Source of the DNA: MKSF01 sp037190225
GTDB lineage: Bacteria; Bacteroidota; Bacteroidia; Chitinophagales; Chitinophagaceae
Length of the DNA stretch: 64,000 bases
Direction: 5' to 3'
Assembly: GCA_037190225.1 (NCBI GenBank)
Contig: JBBCJL010000011.1
Coordinates: forward strand, 62,001 to 126,000
Below, piece by piece: positions 51,268 to 60,602 of this stretch. Below the pieces are notes generated by a model. That model was not told where the DNA came from. It made no database searches and saw only the letters and a program-made list of their open reading frames with translations. The translations under genes were made by a program, and so were the position numbers. How positions within the stretch are numbered: position 1 is the stretch's first letter; the number at the start of each line of letters is the position of its first letter.

Positions 51268-52275
51268 ATGAATATAATTATACCTATGGCCGGCATGGGC
51301 AAACGCATGCGCCCGCATACATTGACCACAGCAAAACCCCTGATACCCATTGCAGGTAAACCTATCGTGCAAAGACTTTTAGAAGATATAGCCGCCACCT
51401 GTAATGAAAAGTTGGATGAAATAGCCTATGTGATCAACCCGGCGTTCGGGAAAGAGACAGAGCTGCTGTTGCTGGAAGTGGCCGCCAGCCTGGGTGCCAA
51501 AGGTAAAATATACTACCAGGAAGAAGCGCTGGGCACGGCGCACGCTATCCTGGCAGCAAAGGAAGCCCTGCAGGGAAATGTATTCATAGCTTTTGCGGAC
51601 ACCCTTATCAAAGCTGAGTTCACCATTGATACTGCTAAGGACGCTATCATCTGGACGCAAAGAGTTAAGGACCCGTCTCAATTCGGCGTGGTAAGACTGG
51701 CTGAGGACGGAGAGATCATTGAGCTGGTGGAAAAGCCTAAAGAGTTCGTATCTGATCTCGCCATTATCGGTATTTATTATTTCAGGGACGGAGAGAACCT
51801 GCGCAAAGAGCTGCAGTACCTTATAGATAACAATATCCAGGAAAAAGGTGAGTACCAGCTGACCAATGCCATGGAAAATATGCGCAACAAGGGCATTAAG
51901 TTCTATTGCGACCAGGTAGAGGAATGGCTGGATTGCGGCAATAAGGACGCCACCGTATATACCAACCAGCGCATCCTGGAGATCAAAAACGGCAGGGAAG
52001 TGCTGAAAGCCGCCTCTCATAAAAGTACGAACAGCATTATAATCGAACCCTGCTTTATCGGTGAGAACGTGGAGATATCCAATTCCGTAATAGGGCCGCA
52101 CGTTTCCCTGGAAGCCAACAGTAAAATAAGCGGCAGCGTGATCAGCAACAGCATCGTCAGGAACGATACCATTATCAGCAACGCGCATATCACCAATTCC
52201 CTGATAGGCAAATCATCCTGCCTGAAAGGCTGCCCGGATGAATATTCCCTGGGCGATTTCTCCTGCATAGAATAA
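51268..52275 (+). CDS. sugar nucleotidyltransferase (glucose-1-phosphate thymidylyltransferase-like)
   Basis: 335 aa from the ATG at 51268. The nucleotidyltransferase domain has the signature IIPMAGMGKRMRPHTLTTAKPLIPIAGKP, followed by EEALGTAHAILAA and ELVEKPKE. The C-terminal part (about 255-335) is a left-handed beta-helix of hexapeptide type (IGENVEISNSVIGPHVSLEANS). It activates a sugar-1-phosphate with an NTP for glycan synthesis; whether dTTP, GTP or UTP is used cannot be decided. A strong terminator follows. Confidence 0.9.
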   Translation: MNIIIPMAGMGKRMRPHTLTTAKPLIPIAGKPIVQRLLEDIAATCNEKLDEIAYVINPAFGKETELLLLEVAASLGAKGKIYYQEEALGTAHAILAAKEALQGNVFIAFADTLIKAEFTIDTAKDAIIWTQRVKDPSQFGVVRLAEDGEIIELVEKPKEFVSDLAIIGIYYFRDGENLRKELQYLIDNNIQEKGEYQLTNAMENMRNKGIKFYCDQVEEWLDCGNKDATVYTNQRILEIKNGREVLKAASHKSTNSIIIEPCFIGENVEISNSVIGPHVSLEANSKISGSVISNSIVRNDTIISNAHITNSLIGKSSCLKGCPDEYSLGDFSCIE

Positions 52276-52296
52276 GCATTAAGACCATATACCAGC

Positions 52297-52327
52297 AAAG
52301 CGGCTGCCTCCTGAGGTCAGCCGCTTT
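52297..52327 (+). terminator. Rho-independent terminator
   Basis: AAAGCGGCTG (52297-52306) pairs with CAGCCGCTTT (52318-52327), extended inward by CCTC and GAGG across a bulge. ATTTTT follows. It is 22 nt past the nucleotidyltransferase stop. Confidence 0.88.
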
Positions 52328-52478
52328 ATTTTTGGCTCCTGCCGCCATCACCGGGATCACTCGGTAGTATGGGCCGTCCGGGGGATATTCCTGCCTCGTG
52401 AAGCGTATTGCCGCTTTTTGTTCCGGGCGCTTCTTCCCGCCTCCCGATATTTATAGCTTCTTATCTGGGCGAATCCCT

Positions 52479-52486
52479 TAAATTTG
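52479..52486 (+). promoter_or_regulatory. -7 box of the lpxK operon
   Basis: TAAATTTG matches TAnnTTTG, 27 nt before the lpxK ATG at 52514. Confidence 0.5.
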
Positions 52487-52513
52487 CGTTTGAATCAACC
52501 GTAATGACCTATA

Positions 52514-53545
52514 ATGCTGCTGTACCCTTTCTCCATATTATATAAAGTAATTACCGGCCTGCGTAATTATCTGTATAACAGCGGTACAAAAGCCAGCTAC
52601 CTGTCTCCCGTCACTACGGTCATCATCGGCAACCTGTCTACCGGCGGGACCGGGAAAACACCTCATACCGCCTGGCTGGTACAGCAGCTGCAGCAATACT
52701 ACAAAATAGCGACCCTCAGCAGGGGATATAAACGCAAGACAAAGGGATTCCTGGTGGCAGACCACCGGAGCGATGCCGCCCGGATAGGAGATGAGCCGGC
52801 GGAGTACGTACAGCGGTTTCCCGGTGTCACCGTGACCGTGGGAGAAGACAGGGTCAACGCCGTACGGCAGATCGAAGCGCTGCTGCCGGAGACCGATATC
52901 ATCATTCTGGATGACGCTTTCCAGCACCGGCGCATAGATGCGCATGTCAAAGTGCTCCTCACCACTTATGACGCCCCGTTCTACAGGGATAAGGTATTGC
53001 CTCAGGGAAGCCTCAGGGAAGCTGCCGGCGGCTATAAAAGAGCAGATTACATTATAGTGACCAAATGTCCGGGCATCTTATCCGCACCAGAGCGGGAAGC
53101 AGTTATCCGTAACATTCGTCCCTGCCCTCATCAGCAGGTCCTGTTTTCCCGCTACAATTATTATCCTCCTGTCCATATCCTGACAGGAGATCCCTTACCG
53201 GCATCCGGCAAGATCCTTGTGGCAGTAAGCGGTGTTGCTGATCCCCGGGACCTGTTACAGCACCTCCGCCGGGACGGCCGTGAGGTTATAGAGCAAAGCT
53301 TCAAGGACCACTATGAATATACACCGGCAACTATCCGGCGCCTTCTGGAGGAGTATCCCGAAGACCGCTACCAGATCCTGCTGACCAGGAAGGATGCCGT
53401 AAAATGGCAGCTGCACCGGGACCTCTTCCCTGGCAGGAGCATAGGCGTCATAGATATAGAAGTGGTATTCCAGGACAATACAGATACCTTTATTCAACAC
53501 ATTGAGCAATTGATCCGATATAATAATGAGCAACGAAACCAATAG
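52514..53545 (+). CDS. lpxK: tetraacyldisaccharide 4'-kinase
   Basis: 343 aa. N-terminal membrane-associating helix (LLYPFSILYKVITGLRNYLY), Walker-type motif GNLSTGGTGKTP (K48), LSRGYKRKTKGF and the catalytic DDAFQHRRI. It phosphorylates the lipid A disaccharide precursor at the inner membrane. First gene of an operon with two tiny membrane proteins and an ABC-2 permease; the next gene starts 20 bp inside its end. Confidence 0.95.
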   Translation: MLLYPFSILYKVITGLRNYLYNSGTKASYLSPVTTVIIGNLSTGGTGKTPHTAWLVQQLQQYYKIATLSRGYKRKTKGFLVADHRSDAARIGDEPAEYVQRFPGVTVTVGEDRVNAVRQIEALLPETDIIILDDAFQHRRIDAHVKVLLTTYDAPFYRDKVLPQGSLREAAGGYKRADYIIVTKCPGILSAPEREAVIRNIRPCPHQQVLFSRYNYYPPVHILTGDPLPASGKILVAVSGVADPRDLLQHLRRDGREVIEQSFKDHYEYTPATIRRLLEEYPEDRYQILLTRKDAVKWQLHRDLFPGRSIGVIDIEVVFQDNTDTFIQHIEQLIRYNNEQRNQ

Positions 53546-53756
53546 CAAGATACCGTGGTTTGATAACCGCAATAAATCCAGGCTGTACAAGCTGTTCCTG
53601 GTATTCAGCATCCTGGCTTTCATCGCCAGCGTGCTGTACCTGATGGTAAGCTACAGGTATGTCAGCGGCATCAGGGCCATCGTTATGCCTGTGGCACCGC
53701 TTATTTTTGCGTATTTCATTTATATGTACATTTCCAGGTTAAAACAACTGAAATAA
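53526..53756 (+). CDS. small two-helix membrane protein in the lpxK operon
   Basis: 76 aa. A hydrophilic N-terminus (about 1-20, IPWFDNRNKSRLYK) is followed by two membrane segments (about 22-42 and 48-68). It overlaps lpxK by 20 bp and ends 1 nt before the next small gene, so translation is linked. I do not recognise a family. Genes for tiny membrane proteins next to lipid A enzymes may have a role in envelope assembly, but this is inference from position only. Confidence 0.7.
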   Translation: MSNETNSKIPWFDNRNKSRLYKLFLVFSILAFIASVLYLMVSYRYVSGIRAIVMPVAPLIFAYFIYMYISRLKQLK

Positions 53757-53757
53757 T

Positions 53758-53988
53758 ATGATGCAGTTCTTTAAATCCAGGCCTTTTTATATCGCTGCGC
53801 TTATTGTAAGCATCCTCGGCATCCTGTTCACCGCGGTGTACGCGGTACCTAAAACAGCCGGCCTGCCGGGCATCAGCAAATACAGCAGCTATCTTATCAT
53901 CGGCTTCTTTGGCTTTCACGCCTGTTTGTACGCAAAAGCCCTATGGTCCGCAGGCCGCACGAAGAATACACCACCCGATCACCCGTAA
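53758..53988 (+). CDS. second small two-helix membrane protein in the lpxK operon
   Basis: 76 aa with membrane segments about 11-30 and 44-65 and a short hydrophilic tail rich in Pro and His. Two ATGs in a row open it (MMQFF). It begins 1 nt after the preceding gene and lies 12 bp before the ABC-2 permease start. No similarity to the first small protein beyond size and topology. Function unknown. Confidence 0.7.
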   Translation: MMQFFKSRPFYIAALIVSILGILFTAVYAVPKTAGLPGISKYSSYLIIGFFGFHACLYAKALWSAGRTKNTPPDHP

Positions 53989-54000
53989 ATATTGTTATTG

Positions 54001-55074
54001 ATGGCTCCAGAGAAGATCCGATACAGTCAGTTCACTGCCTTCCGGGCATTGCTTACAGCGGCGCTTAAATCCATGCTGAAAAGCCCCACCGCGGTCATAT
54101 TTTCGTTTGCTTTCCCGCTGGTATTTATCTTCGCATTCAGCTTTATGGACCCCAACACGGCCAGGGTCTATAAAATCGCCGTAACCGATACCAGCAAGCC
54201 TGAGCTGCAGGATGCATTGCATGCGAACGCAAACATACAGCTCCTGTCCTTTCCCCGGGCGGACAGCGCCGCGCTGCATCACCTGTTCAGGGTACAGCAG
54301 CTGGAAGCATTGATAGACCTGCAGGGCGACGCCCTGCATCCGCGCATTACCATCGTGAAGACAACCCTGGATTCCAAACAGAGCAACCTGCTCTACGCGC
54401 TTTTGCAGCAAAGCCTTTCCCAACAACCGTTCGGGCTGGTAGAAGCTCCTGCCGCCAGGATCACAGCTCTCAGCCGCATTGATTTTATCCTTCCCGGCCA
54501 GCTGGGCTTCGCCCTGCTGGCTGCCTCGGTATTCGGAACCGCATTCCTGTTCTATAATTTGAGGCAGAACCTGGTGCTCAAACGCTTCCTGGCAACCCCT
54601 GTAAAGCCGGTCATCATCATAGTGGCCGAGTGCGTGGCCAGGATCATTATCCAGATCATCTCCACAGCCGTCATTCTCCTGATCGGGTATCTCTGGCTGG
54701 ACTATACTCTCATCAACGGGTTCGCCACTTTTGCCGATATCCTGGTCATCAGCACATTTTCGCTGTTCACTTTTTTAAGCTATGGCTTTATCATTTCAGG
54801 GATAGCCCGGAGCGAAGCTATGATCCCTCCCCTGGCCAATATCGTAACGCTGCCGCAGTTCATACTTGCCGGAACCTTTTTCCCGGTGGAGAGCCTACCT
54901 AAGTGGCTGCAGTGGCTGGCCAATATTATGCCCCTGACCTATTATAACCATGCGGTACGGTCCGTAGCCTTCGAGGGAGCCGGGTTATGGGCGATAAAGT
55001 CCGACCTCGCGATCCTGGCATTATGGGGTGTGCTGTCGCTGTTCACCGCGCTCAGGACCTTTAAGTGGGAATAG
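54001..55074 (+). CDS. ABC-2 type transporter permease
   Basis: 357 aa from the ATG at 54001; a TTG three codons earlier is possible. Topology is typical of ABC-2/ABC2_membrane_3: a first helix (AVIFSFAFPLVFIFAFSF), a periplasmic domain of about 140 residues, then five helices, with the signature LANIVTLPQFILAGTFFPVESLPKWLQWLANIMPLTY. The partner ATPase is not nearby. Its operon position suggests export of a lipid or envelope component, not proven. Confidence 0.9.
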   Translation: MAPEKIRYSQFTAFRALLTAALKSMLKSPTAVIFSFAFPLVFIFAFSFMDPNTARVYKIAVTDTSKPELQDALHANANIQLLSFPRADSAALHHLFRVQQLEALIDLQGDALHPRITIVKTTLDSKQSNLLYALLQQSLSQQPFGLVEAPAARITALSRIDFILPGQLGFALLAASVFGTAFLFYNLRQNLVLKRFLATPVKPVIIIVAECVARIIIQIISTAVILLIGYLWLDYTLINGFATFADILVISTFSLFTFLSYGFIISGIARSEAMIPPLANIVTLPQFILAGTFFPVESLPKWLQWLANIMPLTYYNHAVRSVAFEGAGLWAIKSDLAILALWGVLSLFTALRTFKWE

Positions 55075-55141
55075 GGGAATTAACAATTTTAAAATAAATT
55101 TTTCTTATAACTTTTCAAAACTTTATTAAAGTGTCCCGGTG

Positions 55142-55175
55142 ATATCTGCAAATAAAATTCTAACTTTACAGATAT
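55142..55175. promoter_or_regulatory. inverted repeat around a -7-like box before the mrp operon
   Basis: ATATCTG (55142-55148) and CAGATAT (55169-55175) are perfect arms with a 20-bp spacer that contains TAACTTTA (55161-55168), a 7 of 8 match to TAnnTTTG. It lies 47 nt before the mrpA start and could be an operator. This is inference. Confidence 0.35.
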
Positions 55176-55221
55176 TGAAAAACGTCTGTTTTCAGAATCC
55201 ATTAAATCACTTTCATCATAT

Positions 55222-57534
55222 ATGTTCGGGGCAGTTATAGCAGGATTTTTAATAAGTCTGGGATTATTATTATTCGGGAAATATATTAAATCAAAATATT
55301 TCTTTTTACTGGCCCTGTACCCCATATCATTATTCGCCTATTTCTCAGGATTCATTACCAAGATCAACCAGCAGCTGGATATCGTGCACCGTTCGGAATG
55401 GGTGCCCCAGTACGGCATCAGCCTGGATTTTCGCCTGGACGGGCTCTCCCTGATGTTCACCCTGCTGATCACCGGCATCGGCAGCCTTATCTTCCTGTAC
55501 ACCCATAAGTGCCTGTACGGCAATAAGCATACGGATAAGTTTTATGCTTACCTGACCATGTTCATGTCGTCCATGCTCGGCGTGGTGCTTTCAGATAACC
55601 TGATAGCGCTGATCGTATTCTGGGAGCTGACCAGCATCAGCTCCTTTTTCCTCATCGGGTTCAATACGGAAGATGAAAAGTCCAGGAAGAATGCACAGCT
55701 GGCCCTGGCCATCACGGGTATCGGGGGCTTCTTCCTGCTGACAGGTCTCCTCCTTACCGGCAATATTACAGGCTCCTATTCCATACAGGAATTGCTGCAA
55801 TCCAGGGAGCTGCTGCATAACAGTCCCTATTACATACCGGCCATTGCCCTGATCTTCCTGGGCGCATTTACCAAGTCGGCGCAATTCCCTTTCCATTTCT
55901 GGCTGCCGAATGCCATGAAAGCCCCTACCCCCGTTTCCGCCTACCTCCATTCCGCTACTATGGTGAAGGCCGGGATTTACCTCCTGGCGCGCCTTACCCC
56001 GGCGTTCGGCGGGCATATTTACTGGAACACCACCCTGCTGGTCGTGGGAGCCGTTACCATGCTGTACGCTTCCATTAATACCTTATATAAAACGGACCTG
56101 AAAGGCATTCTTGCCTATTCCACTATCGCAGTGCTGGGTATGCTCACCATGATGCTCGGCATAGGAACAGACCTGGCGCTGAAAGCCCTCGTGGTCTTCA
56201 TTGTGGCTCATGCGCTTTACAAGGCTTCGCTCTTCCTGATCACCGGCATCATAGACCACGAAACCCATACCAGGGACGTAACGGTGCTCAGCGGATTAAG
56301 GAAAGTAATGCCGCTCCTGTTCGGGGCAGGCATCCTGACGTTGCTCTCCAACATCGGCTTCCCCTATTCACTGGGATTTATCGGTAAGGAAATGATCTAT
56401 GAGAGTGCCCTGGGCATTTCAGGACCTGTCCTGATGTGGAGCATTGTGGCCGTTACGGTCATCTCCAATATCTTCATAGGCTACTCTGGCTACCAGGTAG
56501 CGCTCAAGCCCTTCGTTGGTCCCATTCCTGAAAAATTTGAAAAGATAAAGCCCTTATCCGTCTTCCTGCTTTTACCGCCCGTGCTTTTATCCGTAGCGGG
56601 CATCTTCTACGGGTGCTTTCCCTATATTGCAGATGAGATCCTGCTGAAAAGCGCCACCTTAAGCGTCACGCGCCATTTTACCGATCTTCCCCTTAAAGTA
56701 TGGCACGGTATGAGCCTCACCCTGGTGCTGAGCATCCTGACCATCCTTGCAGGCGCCGCCCTGTATATATTCAGGAAACAAACGCATCAGCAGGAGCAGA
56801 AAATGGAGCTGCTGGATGCCGTAAAGCCGGAGCAGCTATATGCCTATTTAAAAACGGGGGTCAAAAGACTGGCGCTCTTCTATACACAGGTGATGCACAA
56901 CGGCTACCTGCGTATATATATCATGACCATCATCCTGTTCATCATATGCGTGGTGGGCTATAAGCTCTTCACGGAAGTACCGATCCAGATCAACACGTCT
57001 TCCCTGTCCACTTTCAGGCTGTATGAGCTCACTGTATTTTCCATCATCATTGTGGCTATTATGGTCACCATATTCACCAGCTCCAGGCTGACAGCCATAG
57101 CCGGCATGACCATTGTAGGCTATTGTATCTGCCTGATGTTCGTGTTCTACGGCGCGCCGGACCTGGCCATGACCCAGTTCACCATCGACACCCTGACCTC
57201 CGTGCTCTTTGTACTGGTATTGTTCAAACTGCCTCCTTTCATGAAGTATGCGAGGGCCTCCATTGTGACAAGGGATCTCCTCATAGCCGTGGCCTTCGGG
57301 ACACTGATCTCCCTTATTACCTTTCAGGCGCTGGTATCGCCTGCGGAAAAGGAAGTAAGCAGGTTTTATGCTGACAATGCCTATCTGGCTGCCAAGGGCA
57401 AGAACGTAGTGAACGTTATCCTGGTAGACTACCGGGGATTTGATACGATGATCGAGAGCATTGTGCTGACCATAGCGGCCCTGGGTGTATATAGTTTATT
57501 AAAATTACAGATCAAATCATCTGATAAAGAGTAA
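55222..57534 (+). CDS. mrpA: Mrp Na+/H+ antiporter subunit A
   Basis: 770 aa, about 20 helices. It belongs to the complex-I NuoL-like family: the N-terminal antiporter module carries E135 in VFWELTS, TKSAQFPFHFWLPNAMKAPTPVSAYLHSATMVKAG and HALYKASLFLITG. A C-terminal MbhD/E-like part (about 560-770) includes GAPDLAMTQFTIDTL and NVILVDYRGFDTM. First gene of a complete mrpABCDEFG operon; the proteins form one large inner-membrane complex for Na+ efflux and pH control. Confidence 0.95.
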   Translation: MFGAVIAGFLISLGLLLFGKYIKSKYFFLLALYPISLFAYFSGFITKINQQLDIVHRSEWVPQYGISLDFRLDGLSLMFTLLITGIGSLIFLYTHKCLYGNKHTDKFYAYLTMFMSSMLGVVLSDNLIALIVFWELTSISSFFLIGFNTEDEKSRKNAQLALAITGIGGFFLLTGLLLTGNITGSYSIQELLQSRELLHNSPYYIPAIALIFLGAFTKSAQFPFHFWLPNAMKAPTPVSAYLHSATMVKAGIYLLARLTPAFGGHIYWNTTLLVVGAVTMLYASINTLYKTDLKGILAYSTIAVLGMLTMMLGIGTDLALKALVVFIVAHALYKASLFLITGIIDHETHTRDVTVLSGLRKVMPLLFGAGILTLLSNIGFPYSLGFIGKEMIYESALGISGPVLMWSIVAVTVISNIFIGYSGYQVALKPFVGPIPEKFEKIKPLSVFLLLPPVLLSVAGIFYGCFPYIADEILLKSATLSVTRHFTDLPLKVWHGMSLTLVLSILTILAGAALYIFRKQTHQQEQKMELLDAVKPEQLYAYLKTGVKRLALFYTQVMHNGYLRIYIMTIILFIICVVGYKLFTEVPIQINTSSLSTFRLYELTVFSIIIVAIMVTIFTSSRLTAIAGMTIVGYCICLMFVFYGAPDLAMTQFTIDTLTSVLFVLVLFKLPPFMKYARASIVTRDLLIAVAFGTLISLITFQALVSPAEKEVSRFYADNAYLAAKGKNVVNVILVDYRGFDTMIESIVLTIAALGVYSLLKLQIKSSDKE

Positions 57535-57537
57535 GAT

Positions 57538-57951
57538 ATGAAATCCACTATCTTTAAAGTGGCAGCCAACTACCTGCTACCCCTGTTATTGCTGTTTTCG
57601 GTGTTTGTATTATTGAGAGGCCATTATGAATCGGGCGGCGGCTTTGTCGGTGGCCTGATCGCTTCCATCGCTTTTGTGCTGCATTTTTTCGCATACGGGC
57701 TGGAGAGCGCCCGGAGCTTTTTCAGGTTCAGTACAGCGACCCTCATCCCGATAGGACTGTCCATATCGCTCTTCAGCGGTATCCTTCCCATGTTTGCGGG
57801 CAAGCCGTTCATGACCAGCTTATGGTTCAAAAAGCCTGTTGCCATTATAGGCTCCGTAGGCACACCGCTGTTTTTTGACATAGGGGTCTATCTTATTGTC
57901 GTAGGTGTAACGCTGACCATCTTATTCACAATCTCAGAAAATGTAAAGTAA
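57538..57951 (+). CDS. mrpB: Mrp antiporter subunit B
   Basis: 137 aa, four helices. Typical MnhB pattern: LLLLFSVFVLLRGHYESGGGFVGGLIASIAFVLH, and GTPLFFDIGVYLIVVGVTLTILFTI. It starts 3 nt after mrpA and its stop abuts the mrpC ATG. Confidence 0.93.
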   Translation: MKSTIFKVAANYLLPLLLLFSVFVLLRGHYESGGGFVGGLIASIAFVLHFFAYGLESARSFFRFSTATLIPIGLSISLFSGILPMFAGKPFMTSLWFKKPVAIIGSVGTPLFFDIGVYLIVVGVTLTILFTISENVK

Positions 57952-58305
57952 ATGGAAATATTACTGGTGATCCTTGTAGGTATCCTGTATGCCGCCGGCA
58001 TATATATGATGTTCCGGAGAAGCATGGTAAAGCTCCTGATCGGTCTGCTGCTGCTGGGTAACGGCACCAATATCCTGATCTTCCTGATGGGGGATATCGC
58101 TAAGGGCAAGCCCCCTATCATAGCTCCCAATACTTCCGTTTTCACGGATGTTTACGCAGATCCTGTCCCGCAGGCTTTGATACTGACAGCCATTGTCATC
58201 AGCTTTGCCCTGCAGGCATTTGCCATCATCCTTTTAAAGCGGGTTTATCAAATGACCGGCTCCGACGATCTGGATTCCTTAAATACTAATGACGGCGACA
58301 TATGA
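57952..58305 (+). CDS. mrpC: Mrp antiporter subunit C
   Basis: 117 aa, NuoK-like, three helices. Signature LIGLLLLGNGTNILIF and DPVPQALILTAIVISFALQAFAIIL. It overlaps mrpD by 4 bp (ATGA). Confidence 0.93.
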   Translation: MEILLVILVGILYAAGIYMMFRRSMVKLLIGLLLLGNGTNILIFLMGDIAKGKPPIIAPNTSVFTDVYADPVPQALILTAIVISFALQAFAIILLKRVYQMTGSDDLDSLNTNDGDI

Positions 58306-59822
58306 CATCTAATTATATCCTGGCTCCCATACTCGTTCAACTGGTCACTTCGATATTGCTGATCTTCTTCTGGCAAAGGGTCACGGTACAGCGTGTGCTC
58401 AGCACGGTAGGCAATACTTTCAGCTTTATTACCAGCCTCATACTGGCCATAGATATCTGGAATTTCGGCACGCAGACACTTCACGCAGGCAACTGGCAGC
58501 CGCCGTTCGGTATCACTTTCGTTTGTGACGCCCTCAGTGCCACGCTCATTCTCCTGACATCCATTGTAGGGCTGGCCGTAGGGCTTTTCTCTACCATAGG
58601 CATCAGCATCAACCGGATCAAGTACGGCTATTTCCCTATTTTCCATTTTTTACTGATGGGGCTGCAGGGCGCTTTCCTGACCGGCGACCTTTTCAACCTG
58701 TATGTATGGTTCGAGGTGGTCATTATATCTTCCTTTGTGCTTATAACGCTCGGGGGCAAGAAAATGCAGATGGAAGGCGCCATTAAATATGTGACCCTGA
58801 ATATACTGGCATCCACCATTTTCCTTACAGCGATAGGGCTCTCCTACGGCCTTACCGGGACGCTCAATATGGCAGACCTGGCGCAGAAAATAGCGCTGGT
58901 GGAAAACAGGGGCATCGTCCAGGTGACCGCTTTACTCTTCTTTGTGGCCTTCGGGATCAAGGCCGCCGTTTTCCCGCTGTATTTCTGGCTGCCGTCTTCC
59001 TATCATACGCCCCCGTCCGCTATCGCCGCCATTTTCGGCGGACTGCTGACCAAGCTGGGTATCTACGCGCTGATCCGGATGTTCACCCTGATATTCATCC
59101 CGGATGATTATACGATCAACCTGTTCATCATCATAGCGATCATGACCATGTTCACAGGGGCTTTCGGCATGATGAACAAGAAAAGCATCCGTAAAGTATT
59201 CTCTTATCTCATCGTATGCCATATCGGCTACCTCATAGCCGGTCTGGGATTATACACGGAAAAATCTCTTTCAGGCACCATCTTTTACCTCATCCATGAT
59301 ATCATAGCCAAATCCAACCTTTTCCTTATAGCCGGGTTGATCTACAAAATAAGGAGCAGTACGGATATGAGAAGATTAGGAGGGCTTTACAAGGACTACC
59401 CGCTATTGTCTATCCTTATCCTGTTCGTACTGTTATCCATTTCCGGGGTACCGCCCCTGTCGGGCTTCTGGCCCAAGCTGAACATTATCAGCGAGGCGCT
59501 CCGGTCCGGGAATTATACGCTGGTATTCAGCATCATCATTTCAAGTTTCGTAACTTTAGTCATGATCGCCAAGGTCTGGGCGGAGGTTTTCTGGAAACCG
59601 ACACCCAAGGATCACCCGGAGCAGGATGATACCTTTGCCCCGCTGTCAACCTTCAAGAAGATCACGATGGTCCTGCCGGTCTTCCTGCTGGCCTTCATAT
59701 CATTTATGATAGCCATAAGACCGGGAACATTTATGAACCTTTCTGATAAGATCGCGAACGAGCTTATGCATTCGGATGATTATATAGAAAATGTATTCAG
59801 AGTAAAGAATATACAAAATTAA
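58302..59822 (+). CDS. mrpD: Mrp antiporter subunit D
   Basis: 506 aa, about 14 helices, NuoM/N-like. Conserved acid in YVWFEVVIISSFVLITLGG, the lysine-bearing FGIKAAVFPLYFWLPSSYHTPPSAIAAIFGGLLTKLGIYAL, and ISGVPPLSGFWPKLNI. Proton- or sodium-conducting module of the complex. Confidence 0.95.
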   Translation: MTSNYILAPILVQLVTSILLIFFWQRVTVQRVLSTVGNTFSFITSLILAIDIWNFGTQTLHAGNWQPPFGITFVCDALSATLILLTSIVGLAVGLFSTIGISINRIKYGYFPIFHFLLMGLQGAFLTGDLFNLYVWFEVVIISSFVLITLGGKKMQMEGAIKYVTLNILASTIFLTAIGLSYGLTGTLNMADLAQKIALVENRGIVQVTALLFFVAFGIKAAVFPLYFWLPSSYHTPPSAIAAIFGGLLTKLGIYALIRMFTLIFIPDDYTINLFIIIAIMTMFTGAFGMMNKKSIRKVFSYLIVCHIGYLIAGLGLYTEKSLSGTIFYLIHDIIAKSNLFLIAGLIYKIRSSTDMRRLGGLYKDYPLLSILILFVLLSISGVPPLSGFWPKLNIISEALRSGNYTLVFSIIISSFVTLVMIAKVWAEVFWKPTPKDHPEQDDTFAPLSTFKKITMVLPVFLLAFISFMIAIRPGTFMNLSDKIANELMHSDDYIENVFRVKNIQN

Positions 59823-59826
59823 CAGT

Positions 59827-60309
59827 ATGCTGCAACATTTTATCATGAACCTGATGCTCACCTTCGTGTGGGTAGCTATAACCGGGACGCTGAATTTTAT
59901 CAATTTTGTGTTCGGGTATATACTGGGGTTTGCCATCTTATGGCTTATTGAGCGCAGGAAAAGCAAATACAAAAAACGATATTTTTCAAGGGTACCGAAA
60001 GCGCTGGGGTTTGTGCTCTATTTCTTCTATGACCTGCTGAAAGCGAATTTCAAGATCGCCTATGACGTGCTTACACCACGTTATTTTATGAGCCCGGGCA
60101 TAGTAGAGTACCCGCTGAATGCCAGAAGCAACTTTGAGATCACCATGCTGTCCAATATCATCTCCCTGACACCGGGTACGCTGATCATTGATGTCAGCGA
60201 TGATCATAAAGTGCTCTACATCCATGCCATGTACCTGAAGGACAAGGAAGAGTTCATCAAGCATATACACGACAATATTGAAGGCAGATTATTGGAAATA
60301 TTAAGATAA
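59827..60309 (+). CDS. mrpE: Mrp antiporter subunit E
   Basis: 160 aa. Two or three N-terminal helices (LTFVWVAITGTLNFINFVFGYILGF) followed by a cytoplasmic domain with SNIISLTPGTLIIDVSDDHKVLYIHAM, the family hallmark. It starts 4 nt after mrpD. Confidence 0.93.
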   Translation: MLQHFIMNLMLTFVWVAITGTLNFINFVFGYILGFAILWLIERRKSKYKKRYFSRVPKALGFVLYFFYDLLKANFKIAYDVLTPRYFMSPGIVEYPLNARSNFEITMLSNIISLTPGTLIIDVSDDHKVLYIHAMYLKDKEEFIKHIHDNIEGRLLEILR

Positions 60310-60320
60310 CCGAAACACAC

Positions 60321-60602
60321 ATGGATTTAAATTCTTACTTACTGTTCGTAGTGATGCCCATCCTCTGCTTTTCCCTTATACTGACCTTTATAAGGTTTAT
60401 GAGGGGACCTACTACCGCAGACAGGGTAATCGCCCTGGACCTTATCATCACCACAGGGGTGGGGATCATAGCATTATTCAGCATTATATACAATCACCCG
60501 GCATTCCTGGATGTGGCGATGATCCTGGCGCTCATAGCCTTCCTGGGCACCATCGCGTTCTCCTATTATTTAATCCAGGAACAAAAAAAGAGAAAGAAAT
60601 GA
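60321..60602 (+). CDS. mrpF: Mrp antiporter subunit F
   Basis: 93 aa, three helices, with FIRFMRGPTTADRVIALDLI, the conserved GP-x-x-x-DRV motif of MnhF. It overlaps mrpG by 4 bp. Confidence 0.93.
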   Translation: MDLNSYLLFVVMPILCFSLILTFIRFMRGPTTADRVIALDLIITTGVGIIALFSIIYNHPAFLDVAMILALIAFLGTIAFSYYLIQEQKKRKK

